From the NCBI RefSeq assembly GCF_024763615.1, contig NC_077223.1, positions 93,372,627-93,436,626 of the forward strand: a stretch of DNA of 64,000 nucleotides, given 5' to 3'. The notes beneath the pieces are model-generated. The model did no database searches. It saw nothing but the letters and a program-made list of their open reading frames with translations, and was not told the origin of the DNA. The translations under genes and the position numbers were made by a program. The stretch is from Phlebotomus papatasi (taxonomy: Eukaryota; Arthropoda; Insecta; Diptera; Psychodidae). Below are positions 49,101-56,259 of the stretch, one piece after another (the stretch's first letter is position 1; the number at the start of each line of letters is the position of its first letter).

Positions 49101-51816
49101 TCAACAGTCCTATTACAATAACGAGTCAAATTCATAAAAAGCATATAAAAAAAAAGAAATATTTGAAGCTTGAATCGTCCGAAGGTTGCGCGCCTTCCCT
49201 TCTTTGAATATACAAAAGTAGAATTGAAAATAAGAAATTAGAATATATGAACTAATTTGTGAGAAATATTTTTTTTTCATTTTTTTTTCATTAAAAATAA
49301 GAACTAAAGTGTTCAGAAGTTGTAAAGGCAAAGTCCATCCATCCATCAATAAAAAAAATGAGATTTACTGGGATATTTTATAATCCTATGAAGACTAACA
49401 ATCCGAAGAATTTTAATCATAGAAAAGGCCTAAAGAGCCCAGTAATCTAAAAATAGGCCACTCCCCCTTCAGGCGTATTACACAATAACGATTTTAATGA
49501 TTAAAATCGTAAATTAAAAACAAATAATTACTATTTTTCGACTCTATACGTGGCAACAGTAAAAATACAAGTAACTTTGTGGCTCATTTATTTCATAAAT
49601 CGCGAAAAATAGCAATTTCAATCTAAGTGGCGAAAAGTGGGGCACTGGCGAAAAGTGGTGATTCCAACCTACGAATCATAATTTTTCAACTAAAAAATAC
49701 TATTTTTTCAACCAAACTATTAAGCTTTTAAAATTTTAAATCAATAGGAAAACCGGGGCAGAATTAGATAGTAAATAAAATTTTCCTTTGTCCTATAATT
49801 TGTGAAAAACATATTTGAATCAAATTTGCTTAATATTTTTTTCTAAGGAAAATTATAACAGTCCAGTGTCTAATTCTACGCCTCATTAAATTTGCCCCGG
49901 TCTCCCCTACGTGTGATATTAAAATCAAACTAATGAAAGCTATACTGAAACTTTTTTGTGTGTTGAAATAATTGTTGCTAATAGTGAATAATAAAATTTT
50001 GGATGAAAGCAAATGACGAAAACTATTTTATACTGCATCTTGTATTTACATTAAAAATGTTATGATATTTTCAATTCCACTTACCGTCAGATCCACGCAT
50101 AATGACTGGTTTTGCCAGTGATTCCGTATTAATTTTTCCCACTCTATTTGTCTCATGTTGCAGGAAAGTTGCTCTAAAAGTCAAATAAACAATTTTCATA
50201 TTTATACTCTTTTTGTATCTCCCCCTTTGCGAAAAAAAAATCAATTTAAAACTCACTTTGACGGAGCTACACTCTCTTCCACCATCGTTGATCCCTCATC
50301 TCCTTCAATTCCAAAGTGATCTTTGCTCTGTTTCTTCTTCAAGATGATATCAATATAGCCCGAAATTAGATGAACAATCTGTTCAGCTTCGGTCGTCTGC
50401 ACCGAATAGTACTGATCGGCATAATCACCAAAATCCAGGGTAAAGGTATTTGGTGATGCACCCCAACGACGAACAGTTGTCAGTGGCCATGTTTTGAGAA
50501 TTTCCTTGGTTTTTTCATCCAGACGCAACACTGAATCTTTCGTAACACCCAACAATCTTGGCACTAATTTATTTTTTCCACTCAATTTCTCCTTCACCAG
50601 GAAGAATGTTACACCATACGTTGGCAGTTCTCGGGCTGTTTTTGTATAAAGAACTTTTGCATCAATCTCCGACAATTCTATGTGCCTTCGGTGTTCAGCA
50701 AAAATTTTCTTCTCAATATTTTTTACCCGAACATACGATTGAGGAAGAAATTCTTTTAAGCTGCAATGCAAGATGCAAAATTAATTGCCCACATTGATGG
50801 AGAGAGAGAATAAAGAAAAAAGAAAAAAAAAGAAATAACATCATGCTGGCAACAAATGCACAGCAAAAAAAAAACAACGAAAAAAAAATTAAAAGAAATA
50901 GTGTTGTACTAACTCTAAAAATCCTGTGGTGTGTTTCTTGTCGTTGTAGTCACCAAATTGAATTTGTGCCTGAATACCTGCAAATTCACATGCTTTTTCC
51001 TGTGTTACCGGATGTGTACCATCTAAAATTGCATCCCTGGCCTGTACATACAGCAAATTCAATTGAACTGGATCCCTTGAATCAATATTCTGGTCAGAAT
51101 AGAAGAATTTACGTCTCAACAGTACTGTTTCTGACTCATCAATACCCTGTTCCCTCAGTGTCTTTCCCATCTCAACCCAATTGATCTCATCATCTGTCTT
51201 CAATTTCTTCCTCAAACTCTCCATTTTAGCATCGCGATCCTTCTCAGCCACCTTTCGACGAAGTGTCAATGTACTGAATTTATTATCGGGCAAATTTTCA
51301 TTTTGCTTCTCATTCTCCTCACGCACCAAACCATATTCCTCATGATTTGTTATGCCAATCTTCGTACAAATCACCACCATCAATTGTGACACTGGATGAG
51401 AATCATCCACCAAAATTGTCTTTACTGCTCCATCCAGCATACGTACACGCAATGTTCGCAATTTGCGTCTGTACTCGAGAACATCGTGATTGTGAAGGAA
51501 ATAGTGACCCAAATGACGGCCCGATTCCAACCATACACCCTGACGATTGTCCTCATCGGCCAAAAAGAGCCCATACTCTTGAGCTATATTATGGCAATTT
51601 CACCAAAAACAAATTTTATGTTTGATATAAAAGAAATAATCTAAGAAATTTTTCTCCAAAAAAAAAATCCCACTACTCACGTTGTCCTTGAACAGCTTCA
51701 GCAAATTTATCCCGAATAATCTTACATGCATCAAATACTGTTGTGCTCGGATCAAATTGGATTGTCTTCGTAACACGTCCACCCTCTAAACTGATCCTCA
51801 ATGATAGCGTAGCCAT
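18827..51816 (-). CDS. rhea: Talin, complete gene, 12 coding exons, 2811 residues
   Basis: Join (minus strand): 51816-51681, 51583-50914, 50760-50257, 50173-50085, 47734-47646, 47283-46203, 43467-41487, 37617-35981, 32628-32438, 27591-26959, 23927-22777, 19100-18827. Every junction is GT-AG and in phase. The length agrees with Drosophila talin (about 2836). Talin binds integrin beta tails with its FERM head and actin with its rod, at muscle attachments and other adhesions. Order: F0-F3 head (about 1-410), linker, rod helical bundles R1-R13 (about 480-2500), dimerisation helix, then a fly-like Ser/Gln/Pro-rich tail. The start exon is preceded by a TTTTAG acceptor 6 nt before ATG, so at least one noncoding exon lies farther right. 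The introns hold most of the repeats in this window. Confidence 0.96.
19200..19436. mobile_element. 237-bp MITE with 42-bp perfect terminal inverted repeats and TA duplication
   Basis: The ends start AGGTAAAGTACCCTCTAGTC and continue to CTCAACTCGGCCA; the right end is the exact inverse. TA flanks both ends (19198-19199, 19437-19438). The perfect repeats suggest a recent insertion. It lies in the last talin intron. Confidence 0.9.
19622..19817. mobile_element. 196-bp GGAATTCTGTAA MITE
   Basis: The ends are GGAATTCTGTAACAGGATGA and inverted CATACTGTTACAGAATTCC, with GTCATATGAC near each end. It resembles the ends of the elements at 2204 and 2755, so it is an internally shorter member or a sister family. 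Confidence 0.75.
20664..21365. mobile_element. GGGGA/TCCCC-bounded element with 'GGGGCAAAAAGTCACAAA' end
   Basis: It starts TA-GGGGAAGCCGGGG and ends GACTTTTTGCCCCAGTCTCC-CC-TA. The right portion (about 21150-21365) matches, inverted, the left portion of 43648-44545 (shared: CCTTGTTCGAATTCTAAGAA). No coding was read. Confidence 0.65.
22181..22433. mobile_element. CACTGAGA-family MITE, near-intact
   Basis: About 253 bp, from CACTTGAGAGAATTCCG to TTTTTTCTCAGTG, with TA on both sides. The centre folds on GTTGATTTTACCC / GGTGTAAAATTAAC. It lies in the last talin intron just outside exon 11. Confidence 0.85.
22777..23927 (-). CDS. rhea: talin coding exon 11 (R13/I-LWEQ actin-binding bundle, dimerisation helix, tail)
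   Basis: Residues 2338-2720. R13 is seen in ILEAAKGIMAASSALVRAAN, DDGQWSEGLISAARLVAAAT and QVAASTAQLLIACKVKSD; the dimerisation helix is MERQLEEARNRLVAIRQAKY. A Ser/Gln/Pro-rich extension of about 170 residues follows (TDDSDTDTG, then YQQKQQQYGY). The donor GTGTGG is weak and an in-frame TAA follows three codons later, so unspliced transcripts would end TARCGD. Confidence 0.95.
24042..24086. repeat. Half copy of the GGGGAAAGTACTC element
   Basis: Matches the right arm of the element at 47915-48084 (CATTATTCGAAGGCATGAAC then GTTCGAAGGG). Confidence 0.7.
24659..25048. mobile_element. 390-bp foldback element
   Basis: The element reads GACAGAATCACATTGACA at the left and the inverse at the right, and the arms (CCGTATTACCTTATCTCATA, CACCTAGTGCCAC) pair over most of their length around a centre AACTGTATGATTAAT...CTTACAGTT. 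A related copy is at 54307-54645. Confidence 0.85.
25800..26290. repeat. Dispersed repeat rich in 'AATCGGTT' motifs
   Basis: Contains many short GAACCGATT / AATCGGTTNNNAACCGGT motifs together with a fragment GGCAAAGCGTCCTAGACTTT. Related copies occur at about 44815-45270, 45640-45985 and 57660-57985. The family is unknown; no domain is readable. Confidence 0.6.
26959..27591 (-). CDS. rhea: talin coding exon 10 (R12)
   Basis: Residues 2127-2337; phase 0 at both ends. It starts VMVLNVSTLLKTVKAVEDEH and contains GGAPAPPAPGSPPP-like Pro-rich sequence, LATAKAVAAGASNLQTDIV and DPEDPTVIAENELLGAAASI, all typical of talin R12. The donor is GTGAGT. Confidence 0.95.
28190..29930. repeat. Cluster of inverted 'TTTTTGACGAAAATTG' repeats
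   Basis: The motif CAATTTTTGACGAAAATTG and its inverse recur at about 28360, 28960, 29130, 29215, 29365, 29585 and 29890, each beside a GTGTAGAGGCCT-like stretch. The pattern suggests repeated insertion of one foldback family into itself. One CACTGAGA MITE (28425-28676) is embedded. It lies in talin intron 9. Confidence 0.75.
28425..28676. mobile_element. CACTGAGA-family MITE, intact
   Basis: 252 bp between CACTGAGAGAAATCCG and CCTTTTTTCTCAGTG, TA on both sides. Internal AACATTCCGGAAATGTTAAT and a central fold as in the other copies. Best reference copy of the family here. Confidence 0.88.
30437..30690. mobile_element. CACTGAGA-family MITE, inverted copy
   Basis: From CACTGAGAAAAAAAAACGGG to GGATTTCTCTCAGTG. 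It is opposite in orientation to the copy at 28425, about 1.8 kb away in the same talin intron. Flanks read TG rather than TA. Confidence 0.85.
31399..31491 (-). CDS. rhea: Candidate alternative 3'-terminal talin exon (short isoform)
   Basis: A CTCTCGCCAG acceptor is followed by 30 codons and TAA. The residues begin VLKNLFEVSAKIVDTDITNG and end MSDQLSDLAL. It joins exon 9 in phase 0, as does the regular exon 10. The resulting protein (2156 residues) would keep the head and rod through R11 and lose R12, the R13 actin-binding bundle and the dimerisation helix. AATAAA on the minus strand occurs downstream near 30895-30917. The amphipathic sequence looks coding, but this rests on sequence alone. 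Confidence 0.5.
   Translation of the reverse strand, partial: VLKNLFEVSAKIVDTDITNGMSDQLSDLAL
32438..32628 (-). CDS. rhea: talin coding exon 9 (R11 end)
   Basis: A 191-nt exon reading QLAEAVKRGASSLGSGQPDS then QVMVMNAVKDVAAALGELIN and ending NDMKESAR at a GTAAGT donor, phase 0. It can join either 27591 (full-length) or 31491 (short form). Confidence 0.95.
32852..33080. mobile_element. Inverted-repeat element with TTAA target duplication
   Basis: TTAA-CTCTTTCGCGTCTTTAGGGT at the left and ACCCTAAAGACGCGAAAGAG-TTAA at the right. TTAA duplications are typical of piggyBac-type transposition. A second inner match (AATTGAAAT near both ends) extends the pairing. Non-coding. Confidence 0.8.
33366..34561 (+). 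mobile_element. pogo-like element with psq helix-turn-helix fossil
   Basis: The ends are TAGGGTAAAAAGTGGAAAG and the inverse of TAGGGTGAATTGTGGAAAGG. The plus strand at about 33820-34060 reads MSTRKTKILKYPEK, a stop, LAADKEKISWRKAAK, then (shifted) PRTTFSDRIGSKYRK, a pogo/psq DNA-binding domain. No DDE domain remains. It lies in talin intron 8. Confidence 0.7.
34615..34850 (-). pseudogene. Coding-like fragment with Cys cluster, disrupted
   Basis: On the minus strand about 34770-34615 reads CHSCAFLGCQGLPSKISDLM, then EYHQAFEEHPFSDASIEF and GSALDDVKTTVDAKK and a stop. Upstream in a shifted frame is QTGELCAVCGGSKK. Together they suggest a small zinc-knuckle and an acidic tail, split by a frameshift. 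I do not recognise the family; it could be a transposon or a retro-copied gene. Confidence 0.3.
35441..35614. mobile_element. CACTGAGA-family MITE, left end missing
   Basis: Starts inside the element at TATATTACCCCTTTTAGG and ends TTTTTTTCTCAGTG-TA. About 70 bp of the left part is absent. Confidence 0.8.
35981..37617 (-). CDS. rhea: talin coding exon 8 (rod, about R8 to R11, IBS2 region)
   Basis: A 1637-nt exon, residues 1517-2062. Landmarks are NPVAKQQFIYAAKDVATATS, LLDQTKSVIEAASELVETAK, VSQVLAALQAGSRGTQACIN and IIGDLDATIMFATAGTLHSD. The last block is among the most conserved in talins and lies in the second integrin-binding region of the rod. Intron 7 upstream holds the large minisatellite. 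Confidence 0.96.
38132..38459. mobile_element. CAGTAGAGTCTCGCTATA-family MITE (Tigger-like ends), copy 1
   Basis: 328 bp with ends CAGTAGAGTCTCGCTATAAG and ACTATAGCGAGACTCTACTG. It encloses a short remnant MKRARTSTTIAKKVEAVEQF, like the N-terminal helix-turn-helix of Tigger/CENP-B transposases. Closely similar to 52046-52372. Confidence 0.85.
38800..40600. repeat. Minisatellite, 30-bp unit, about 1.8 kb
   Basis: Roughly 58 diverged copies of a unit like TTTCGCGATGCAATTCTTGG-GTTTCTCGGG. Because the unit is a multiple of 3, long open frames appear on both strands (GFSGFAMQFL on plus, NPRNPIFASR on minus); these are not taken as genes. A marker GGTTTAGCAAGGCAATT recurs at 39013, 39401, 39749, 40127 and 40363, so longer blocks of about 350-390 bp are also repeated. 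It lies in talin intron 7. Confidence 0.92.
41289..41422. mobile_element. 134-bp hairpin element
   Basis: GCGCACAATAACTTTTGTTT at the left and AAACAAAAGTTATTGTGCG at the right, 200 bp inside talin exon 7's 3' flank. A half copy is at 54784-54846. Confidence 0.8.
41487..43467 (-). CDS. rhea: talin coding exon 7 (rod, about R4 to R8)
   Basis: A 1981-nt exon, residues 857-1516. Landmarks are LLAAAKQLADATARLLEAAR, PLPGETPESTAKQLG, CLPGQREVDDALKTINELSE and SAAQSAYLVGISDPTSVAG, all with direct counterparts in vertebrate talin. It ends TTILCNIS with a split Arg codon at a GTTAGT donor. Confidence 0.96.
43648..44545. mobile_element. GGGGCAAAAAGTCACAAA element, longer copy
   Basis: It starts GCTGGGGCAAAAAGTCACAA and ends GTGACTTTTTGGCCCAGTC-TCCCCTAA. 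The left 250 bp is an inverted match to the right part of 20664-21365. No readable transposase. Confidence 0.65.
44626..44704. mobile_element. CACTGAGA-family MITE, 3' remnant
   Basis: Only TTTTTACACCTAAAAAGTG through TTTTTTTTTCTCAGTG-TA remains. Confidence 0.75.
44815..46000. repeat. 'AATCGGTT' dispersed repeats flanking a higher-GC insert
   Basis: Two related segments (about 44815-45270 and 45620-45985) with AAATCGGTTGTGAATCGGTA-type motifs and a GCCTGGGACGCTTTGCCA end. Between them about 45280-45610 is GC-richer and resembles a LINE 3' fragment (minus-strand SSMTLLRVPGTNRRLVSLE), identity unproven. Confidence 0.45.
46203..47283 (-). CDS. rhea: talin coding exon 6 (rod R1 to about R3)
   Basis: Residues 497-856. 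It starts SKEIRISSVLTEPQRALLGY and contains EVRLLAALMEDDNSGDRLLD, LAKAVANTTAALVLRAKSIA and ATSQLVACAKVVAPTLQNKA, which align with the N-terminal rod bundles that hold cryptic vinculin-binding helices and the RIAM-binding region. Ala-rich helices follow throughout. Confidence 0.95.
47646..47734 (-). CDS. rhea: talin coding exon 5 (linker to rod start)
   Basis: An 89-nt exon reading EKPYTHGDMTNVQYGAIVGQ then VNLAHQPPL, with TTAG acceptor and GTAAGT donor (phase 0). It is supported by phase and by fit to fly talin between head and rod. Confidence 0.88.
47915..48084. mobile_element. 170-bp inverted-repeat element, GGGGAAAGTACTC ends
   Basis: The left end GGGGAAAGTACTCTCCCTTC-GAACGTTCATG pairs with the right end CATGAACGTTCGAAGGGAGA-GTACTTTCCC over about 50 bp. 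TA precedes the left end. It is in talin intron 4. Confidence 0.8.
48513..48870 (+). mobile_element. Transposase N-terminal fossil
   Basis: The plus strand opens MEKRRELIVYTYLKNPRSIT, a stop, then LEKLTNTLRQTVRRVILRFL and KTTAQKPGCGKNRG, a helix-turn-helix followed by a GRP-like basic linker as in mariner/Tc1 transposases. The later part is out of frame. In talin intron 4. Confidence 0.5.
49745..49909. mobile_element. 165-bp element with CCGGGGCA ends
   Basis: Left TAGGAAAACCGGGGCAGAAT, right AAATTTGCCCCGGTCTCCCC-TA. A truncated relative begins at 53165. Confidence 0.65.
50085..50173 (-). CDS. rhea: talin coding exon 4 (head-rod linker)
   Basis: An 89-nt exon reading ATFLQHETNRVGKINTESLA and then KPVIMRGSDG, aligned to the NRVGKVEHGS stretch of vertebrate talin. 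The acceptor is TTTTAG and the donor GTAAGT. A 2.3-kb intron follows that holds two small inverted-repeat elements and a transposase fossil. Confidence 0.92.
50257..50760 (-). CDS. rhea: talin coding exon 3 (F2 end, F3/PTB integrin-binding subdomain)
   Basis: Residues 269-436. The F3 core reads GVTFFLVKEKLSGKNKLVPR, then VRRWGASPNTFTLDFGDY and YYSVQTTEAEQIVHLISGY. The RRW motif is where the membrane-proximal NPxY of the integrin beta tail docks. It ends with the acidic DHFGIEGDEGSTM stretch of the head-rod linker. Confidence 0.96.
50914..51583 (-). CDS. rhea: talin coding exon 2 (F0-F1-F2 of FERM head)
   Basis: Residues 46-268. Marks are EYGLFLADEDNRQGVWLESG, MLDGAVKTILVDDSHPV, LLRRKFFYSDQN and KACEFAGIQAQIQFGDYN, all matching talin F0 to F2. 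The F1 loop (KQNENLPDNKFSTL region) is retained. Donor GTTAGT. Confidence 0.96.
51681..51816 (-). CDS. rhea: talin coding exon 1 (F0 subdomain, start codon)
   Basis: Residues 1-45, opening MATLSLRISLEGGRVTKTIQ and ending AVQGQ with a split Pro codon; donor GTGAGT. The ATG context CACAATGG is strong. The acceptor TTTTAG just upstream (ending at 51823) shows the 5' UTR is spliced; the upstream exon was not located. Confidence 0.94.
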
Positions 51817-51894
51817 TGTGAACTAAAATAAAATAGAGAGGACAAACTCAACTTTAGCAAATTTTCTCAAAGTTCCTTTTGAAATTGTCTTAGG

Positions 51895-53000
51895 GGAAGT
51901 GTGCCAAATTTCGGCCAGCTTCTAATTTCGGCCACTTTGAGTGTAATTTCGGCCATGCAAATAAATTAATTTAAATTATGTATGTAATCTTCGAATAGTC
52001 AATGAATTCATTTTGATTTTGAATATTTATTCATTTTACGATGTACAGTAGAGTCTCGCTATAGGCCATCGCTCTATAGTCCACAATTTATCGACCGTTG
52101 ATTTCAAAACACTGATTTTAAGTTAGGTTATGTTTTTTAGTATGCGACATGCATAATTATTTTAATATTTTTGGCAAACTTTATTAAGTAGTTGTGATAA
52201 TTGTGATCCATAATGAAGAGAGCGAGGACAAGTACCACAATCGCAAAGAAAATGGAAGCCGTCGAGAAATTTCAATACTAAAAATCGTTGATAATTTTAA
52301 AAAATTACATGGACTAGTGCGACCCAAGTGTCAAATTTGAAACCAAATATGGACTATAGCGAGACTCTACTGTATTAACACAAAGATCGTTAAATTTTAG
52401 GCATAATTTGAATTTAAATTGCGTTGTGATTTGTGGTAAAGTGCAGAAGGTTTTCCTTCGGTGATTTTCGTGAAAATTGATTAGTTTTCATTAAAGATTG
52501 TTTCTGTTTATATTAATAGTGAATCAATCTTTAAATTTCGGGTAAAATTTCCCAGCTGGATCCTATATTTCGCGTTAAAAAAGTATGTATTTTGTGAGCG
52601 TCTCTCGGGTGAGGTAGTGTTGCCTATTCCGGCAACATCCTTTGCTTTCCTAAATTTCTTATTCATTTTATGTTTTTTTTTTTCAATTTCTGAGTTCTAC
52701 AATGTCCAGAGAAAAAAAACCATTGCTTCTATGAAAAAGATGATGTGGAAAAGGCCTTGGAAGGGTTCAGGAAGGGCAAAATGCTACGGGAATCTGCGTG
52801 TAAATTTGAGATGCTACTCTTCAGGTTTTCAGGACAAATTACATGGAAGATCTCAGCGCTTGTGGGTCATATAAACGTATTAAACTCGTTCCGTTTGACG
52901 TTTTGAAATTTTCTATCCGGTGCGTCACAAAAGGTGGTCAGAAAAAGGTGGCCAGAATTTCACTCAAAGTGGCCGGAATACTACCCAAAGCAATGTCCAT
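51895..53000 (+). mobile_element. pogo-like fossil with GGCCGAAATT ends, interrupted by a MITE
   Basis: Left GGGGAAGTGTGCCAAATTTC then CACTTTGAGTGTAATTTCGGCC; right CAGAATTTCACTCAAAGTGG-CCGG. At 52727-52800 the plus strand reads KKMMWKRPW in one frame and DDVEKALEGFRKGKMLRESA in another, the latter like a pogo psq helix-turn-helix. The element at 52046-52372 is nested inside. It lies just upstream of the talin start exon. Confidence 0.6.
52046..52372. mobile_element. CAGTAGAGTCTCGCTATA-family MITE, copy 2 with TA duplication
   Basis: 327 bp, ends as in 38132-38459, TA at 52044-52045 and 52373-52374. It has the same MKRARTSTTIAKK remnant. It differs from copy 1 at few positions, so both moved fairly recently. 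Confidence 0.9.
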
Positions 53001-53164
53001 ATTTTTATTATTTTTTTTTTATATTTTAGCAAGTGATTTAAAGAAAAGAAGGATGATAAACTAGTTTTCAAGGTTACACCCAACCCTCCCGAAAAGGAAG
53101 TAACAAAATATCAATATGAATTAAAAATATTGCATTTCAAACTTAGGACTTCGGTGCTCTAAAT

Positions 53165-53466
53165 AGGGGAAACCGAGGCAAAATTATTCATAAAGTACAA
53201 TTTTTCTTTGCCTATAATATCCGGTAAAGATGTTTGAACCAAGCTGATAAATATTTCAATGAATAGGGAGGGAGGTTTTTACTCTGAATAAATAGTAGGG
53301 GGAAGTGGGGCACCTTTGAATTGGTCCAGCTTTAAAATTGGGAATTTCTCCTATTTTAAAATGCAATTGAGCCTTATCATGATGAAATTTACCTTCCCAA
53401 TAGATTTGATGAGCTAAAAGCTCATCAAACAAACAACTCAAATTCAAAACTGCCCCATTTTCCCCT
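53165..53466. mobile_element. Two overlapping GGGGA-bounded element fragments
   Basis: 53165-53280 is a truncated relative of 49745-49909; 53297-53466 is a small element with TAGGGGGAAGTGGGGCACC and the inverse CTGCCCCATTTTCCCCTA. Confidence 0.6.
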
Positions 53467-53504
53467 AGCTAGCTTAATATTCTTCTTAAGAAATACTAAT
53501 ACAC

Positions 53505-54093
53505 CACTGGAAAAAAATCGCAAAATTGTTCATAATTGTTTGAGGATTCCCTCTGAGGACTTGTTACATTACAAAAATTACAAAATGCTTGTAAATCAAC
53601 CTATATAAAAGTTCGGAAGGGTTTGTACTTTTTCACAACTTTGTTCGTAACATGATCACTTGACGAGCTTTTTCATTCTTTTACAAACATTTGTTCATAA
53701 ATGTTCGTAAACACATAAAATAATATGAAGGCAGGACATGAGTGTCCCTTCCGGAAGCGTCAGTAGCGGACAATTTTCAAAACGAAAGGACATTCGTGTC
53801 CTGCCCTTATATTATTTTCACGTCACTTAAATTACTTCTTTACATAAAATTATGTTTGTAAAATTACGTCATTTGTTCGTATAATTTCGTCAGACAAAAA
53901 GAAAAGTAATAAAATTTTTTTGTAAAAGAACAAAAATGCTCGTCATGTGATCATGTTACAAACTATTTTGTGAAAAAATACAAACATTTACGAACTTTTT
54001 GTGGGTTATACGATTTACGAACATTTCATAGGTCCTCAGTAGGAATCCACAAACATTTATGAACAATTTTACAAAGTATTATTTTCCGTGTAT
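53505..54093. mobile_element. Long foldback element, about 590 bp
   Basis: The left arm (AAATTGTTCATAATTGTTTG, TGTACTTTTTCACAA, ATGATCACTTGACGAGC) pairs with the right arm in inverse order. The centre carries an inner hairpin with GCAGGACA and TGTCCTGC (53745-53811). Non-coding. Confidence 0.8.
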
Positions 54094-54306
54094 CTAATTT
54101 TATCCGTGACTTTATCAAAATAAATTAATCTAAACCGCAAAAAGGCGACAAATCTTTCTTGATCAATGGCGTCTGTACATAGAATGAATTTTCGGCAAAA
54201 ATTCCTTTTTTTAAAAATTTTTTTGAAATGGCTCCCACTATGTAGAGGCCTTAAAAGAATAAATATCTTCTTTTTAATTTTAGGTTCTGCTTTTTAATTC
54301 TTTAAG

Positions 54307-54645
54307 GGCAGAATCACATAGACAATAAATTGACACATTGACCGTATTACCTTATCTCATACTCAGTGGCACTAGGTGAAAATAATATAAGAAAATTGAA
54401 GAAATAAAACGAAAATTCGATAAACGATGAGCAAAAAAACTGTACTATTAATTTCTCTTACAGTTTTTTTTCACAATTGATCGAATTTTCGTTTTATTTC
54501 TTCAATTTTCTTATATTATTTTCACTTAGTGCCACCGAGTGTGAGATAAGGTAATACGGTAATCGAGAATTTGCGTAAGAATTGCGATGAAAATGCGTAA
54601 ATTAACGAAATACGGTGAGCAACTAACTGTCAATGTGATTCTGCC
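54307..54645. mobile_element. Foldback element, copy 2 of the 24659 family
   Basis: Ends GGCAGAATCACAT and ATGTGATTCTGCC. The arms and centre match 24659-25048, with parts of the left arm shortened. Confidence 0.8.
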
Positions 54646-54783
54646 TTAATCGACTCAAATATTTAGTAATAAAGCTTTTAATTACTTAGTTTTCTTCTTT
54701 GAATTTAAAATTACCTATAAATAACTAGTATTTTGTTATCTCACGATTTCATTGAGTATTTGAGGAAAATATTTATTTAGTAG

Positions 54784-54846
54784 CGCACAATAACTTTTGT
54801 TTGTAAATATGTTTTCAAAATTTTCTATGAGTGTGAGCGAGATGAC
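54784..54846. repeat. Half copy of the GCGCACAATAAC element
   Basis: Matches the left half of 41289-41422 (GCGCACAATAACTTTTGTTT through GAGCGAGATGAC). Confidence 0.75.
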
Positions 54847-54849
54847 AAA

Positions 54850-56240
54850 AACAAGTAGAGAAACGATAATTAGCTCCGAGAAAAGTACCTCACCCTTCTC
54901 CATGTTACTGTAAAATCGTTTTTTTTCTTCAACTTTTTTTTAATTTGTTCAAAAAATTAAATTCCCTTTAATGGCATTGAAAATGTGGAAAATAAATATC
55001 TTTTTCCTTCCTTTATATATATCTTTCATGTGTCATTTCCTTCTTGGCTTATGTCCACACAGTGGATTATTGAATTCATCCCCTCTTCCTCAAAAAAAAA
55101 AAAAACCCATATAAGGGATATAGAATTACGAAAATTACATAAACACACTCAAGATTGATTAAATAAAGAACGCATTCGAGAATTTTTCTTTCCTCAGCTC
55201 AAATCCCTCCTAACTCACACAGTAGGTATTTTGCTCACTAATGTGATTTAATGGACTCATCCCTTGGATTGACTCAAGAGAAATTCAAGACAATCATTAC
55301 CTTATTATTACAGAAAAAGAAAGAACAATGGAAAGTCTTTATTTATATGTTATTTCTATACGGGAAATCTTACAATTCTCTGAAAACATTTTTTTTTCTT
55401 CTTTCTTACAATATTCCATCATACTAAAAATAGGATTCTTTTACATTATCATGTTGATGGAAAAGTCACAGAGATAGAGAAAAAAAATCAATATAAGAGA
55501 ATGTTGGCATTTAAAGAACGGTAAAAGAATTGCAAGGAAGAAGAGACAAATGTTGAGGAGAAAATAAAAGAGGTCACTTGATAAATAAAAGAAGTATATT
55601 TCAAAGTTCTTCTATAACACCATCCACCTTAAACCACCCATCATCCTAGGAATCCATTTTATTCTATTTCAGTCTCTGAATTGTTTGTATCAGTGCAGTT
55701 TAATTGTTCGCAACTTTCATCCTTTCAGGAATCCTATTGTCCTTTTTTTGTCCGTCAAAGTGAATCTACCATGAATTCCAGCACTTTTTGCCTTTACAGA
55801 CGCGTATATTCATTCCCTTTTACCAATACTTTTTATTTAGGGTAACAAAGCGGTGTATAAAGTATCATTTGTGGATGCAGATGGTGTCATAAGTATTCTT
55901 TTGAAAAATTGAGTATACTTTAATTCACAGCTTTCCTTCTTTTTTAATTAAATAATCAAGATTTTAGTTGCTAACTTATTTCAAAAAAATGTTTATTAAA
56001 ATTCGACAGAGGTTTTCGATTTTAAAACTAACTAAAGCATACATATACGAGCATCATACTTAAGATTTAGTCATACGGTTTATTTTTTTAAATTTATTTT
56101 CGGCTAGATTTTGGCTTGGGATTGATATGAAGGACAAACGATCCATTTCATTTCATTTTTTTAGAGGCCTTCGGGAACTGGGCTAATGACCTAGACAGAC
56201 TTACGGCTTAAGCCAAGAGACGGTTTAGTGGAAAACTGAT
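54850..56240. other. No gene or repeat recognised
   Basis: AT-rich DNA upstream of talin. It may contain the talin promoter or noncoding first exon, but I found no convincing donor-exon pair. Confidence 0.35.
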
Positions 56241-56259
56241 GGGAATGTAGTCTACATGT

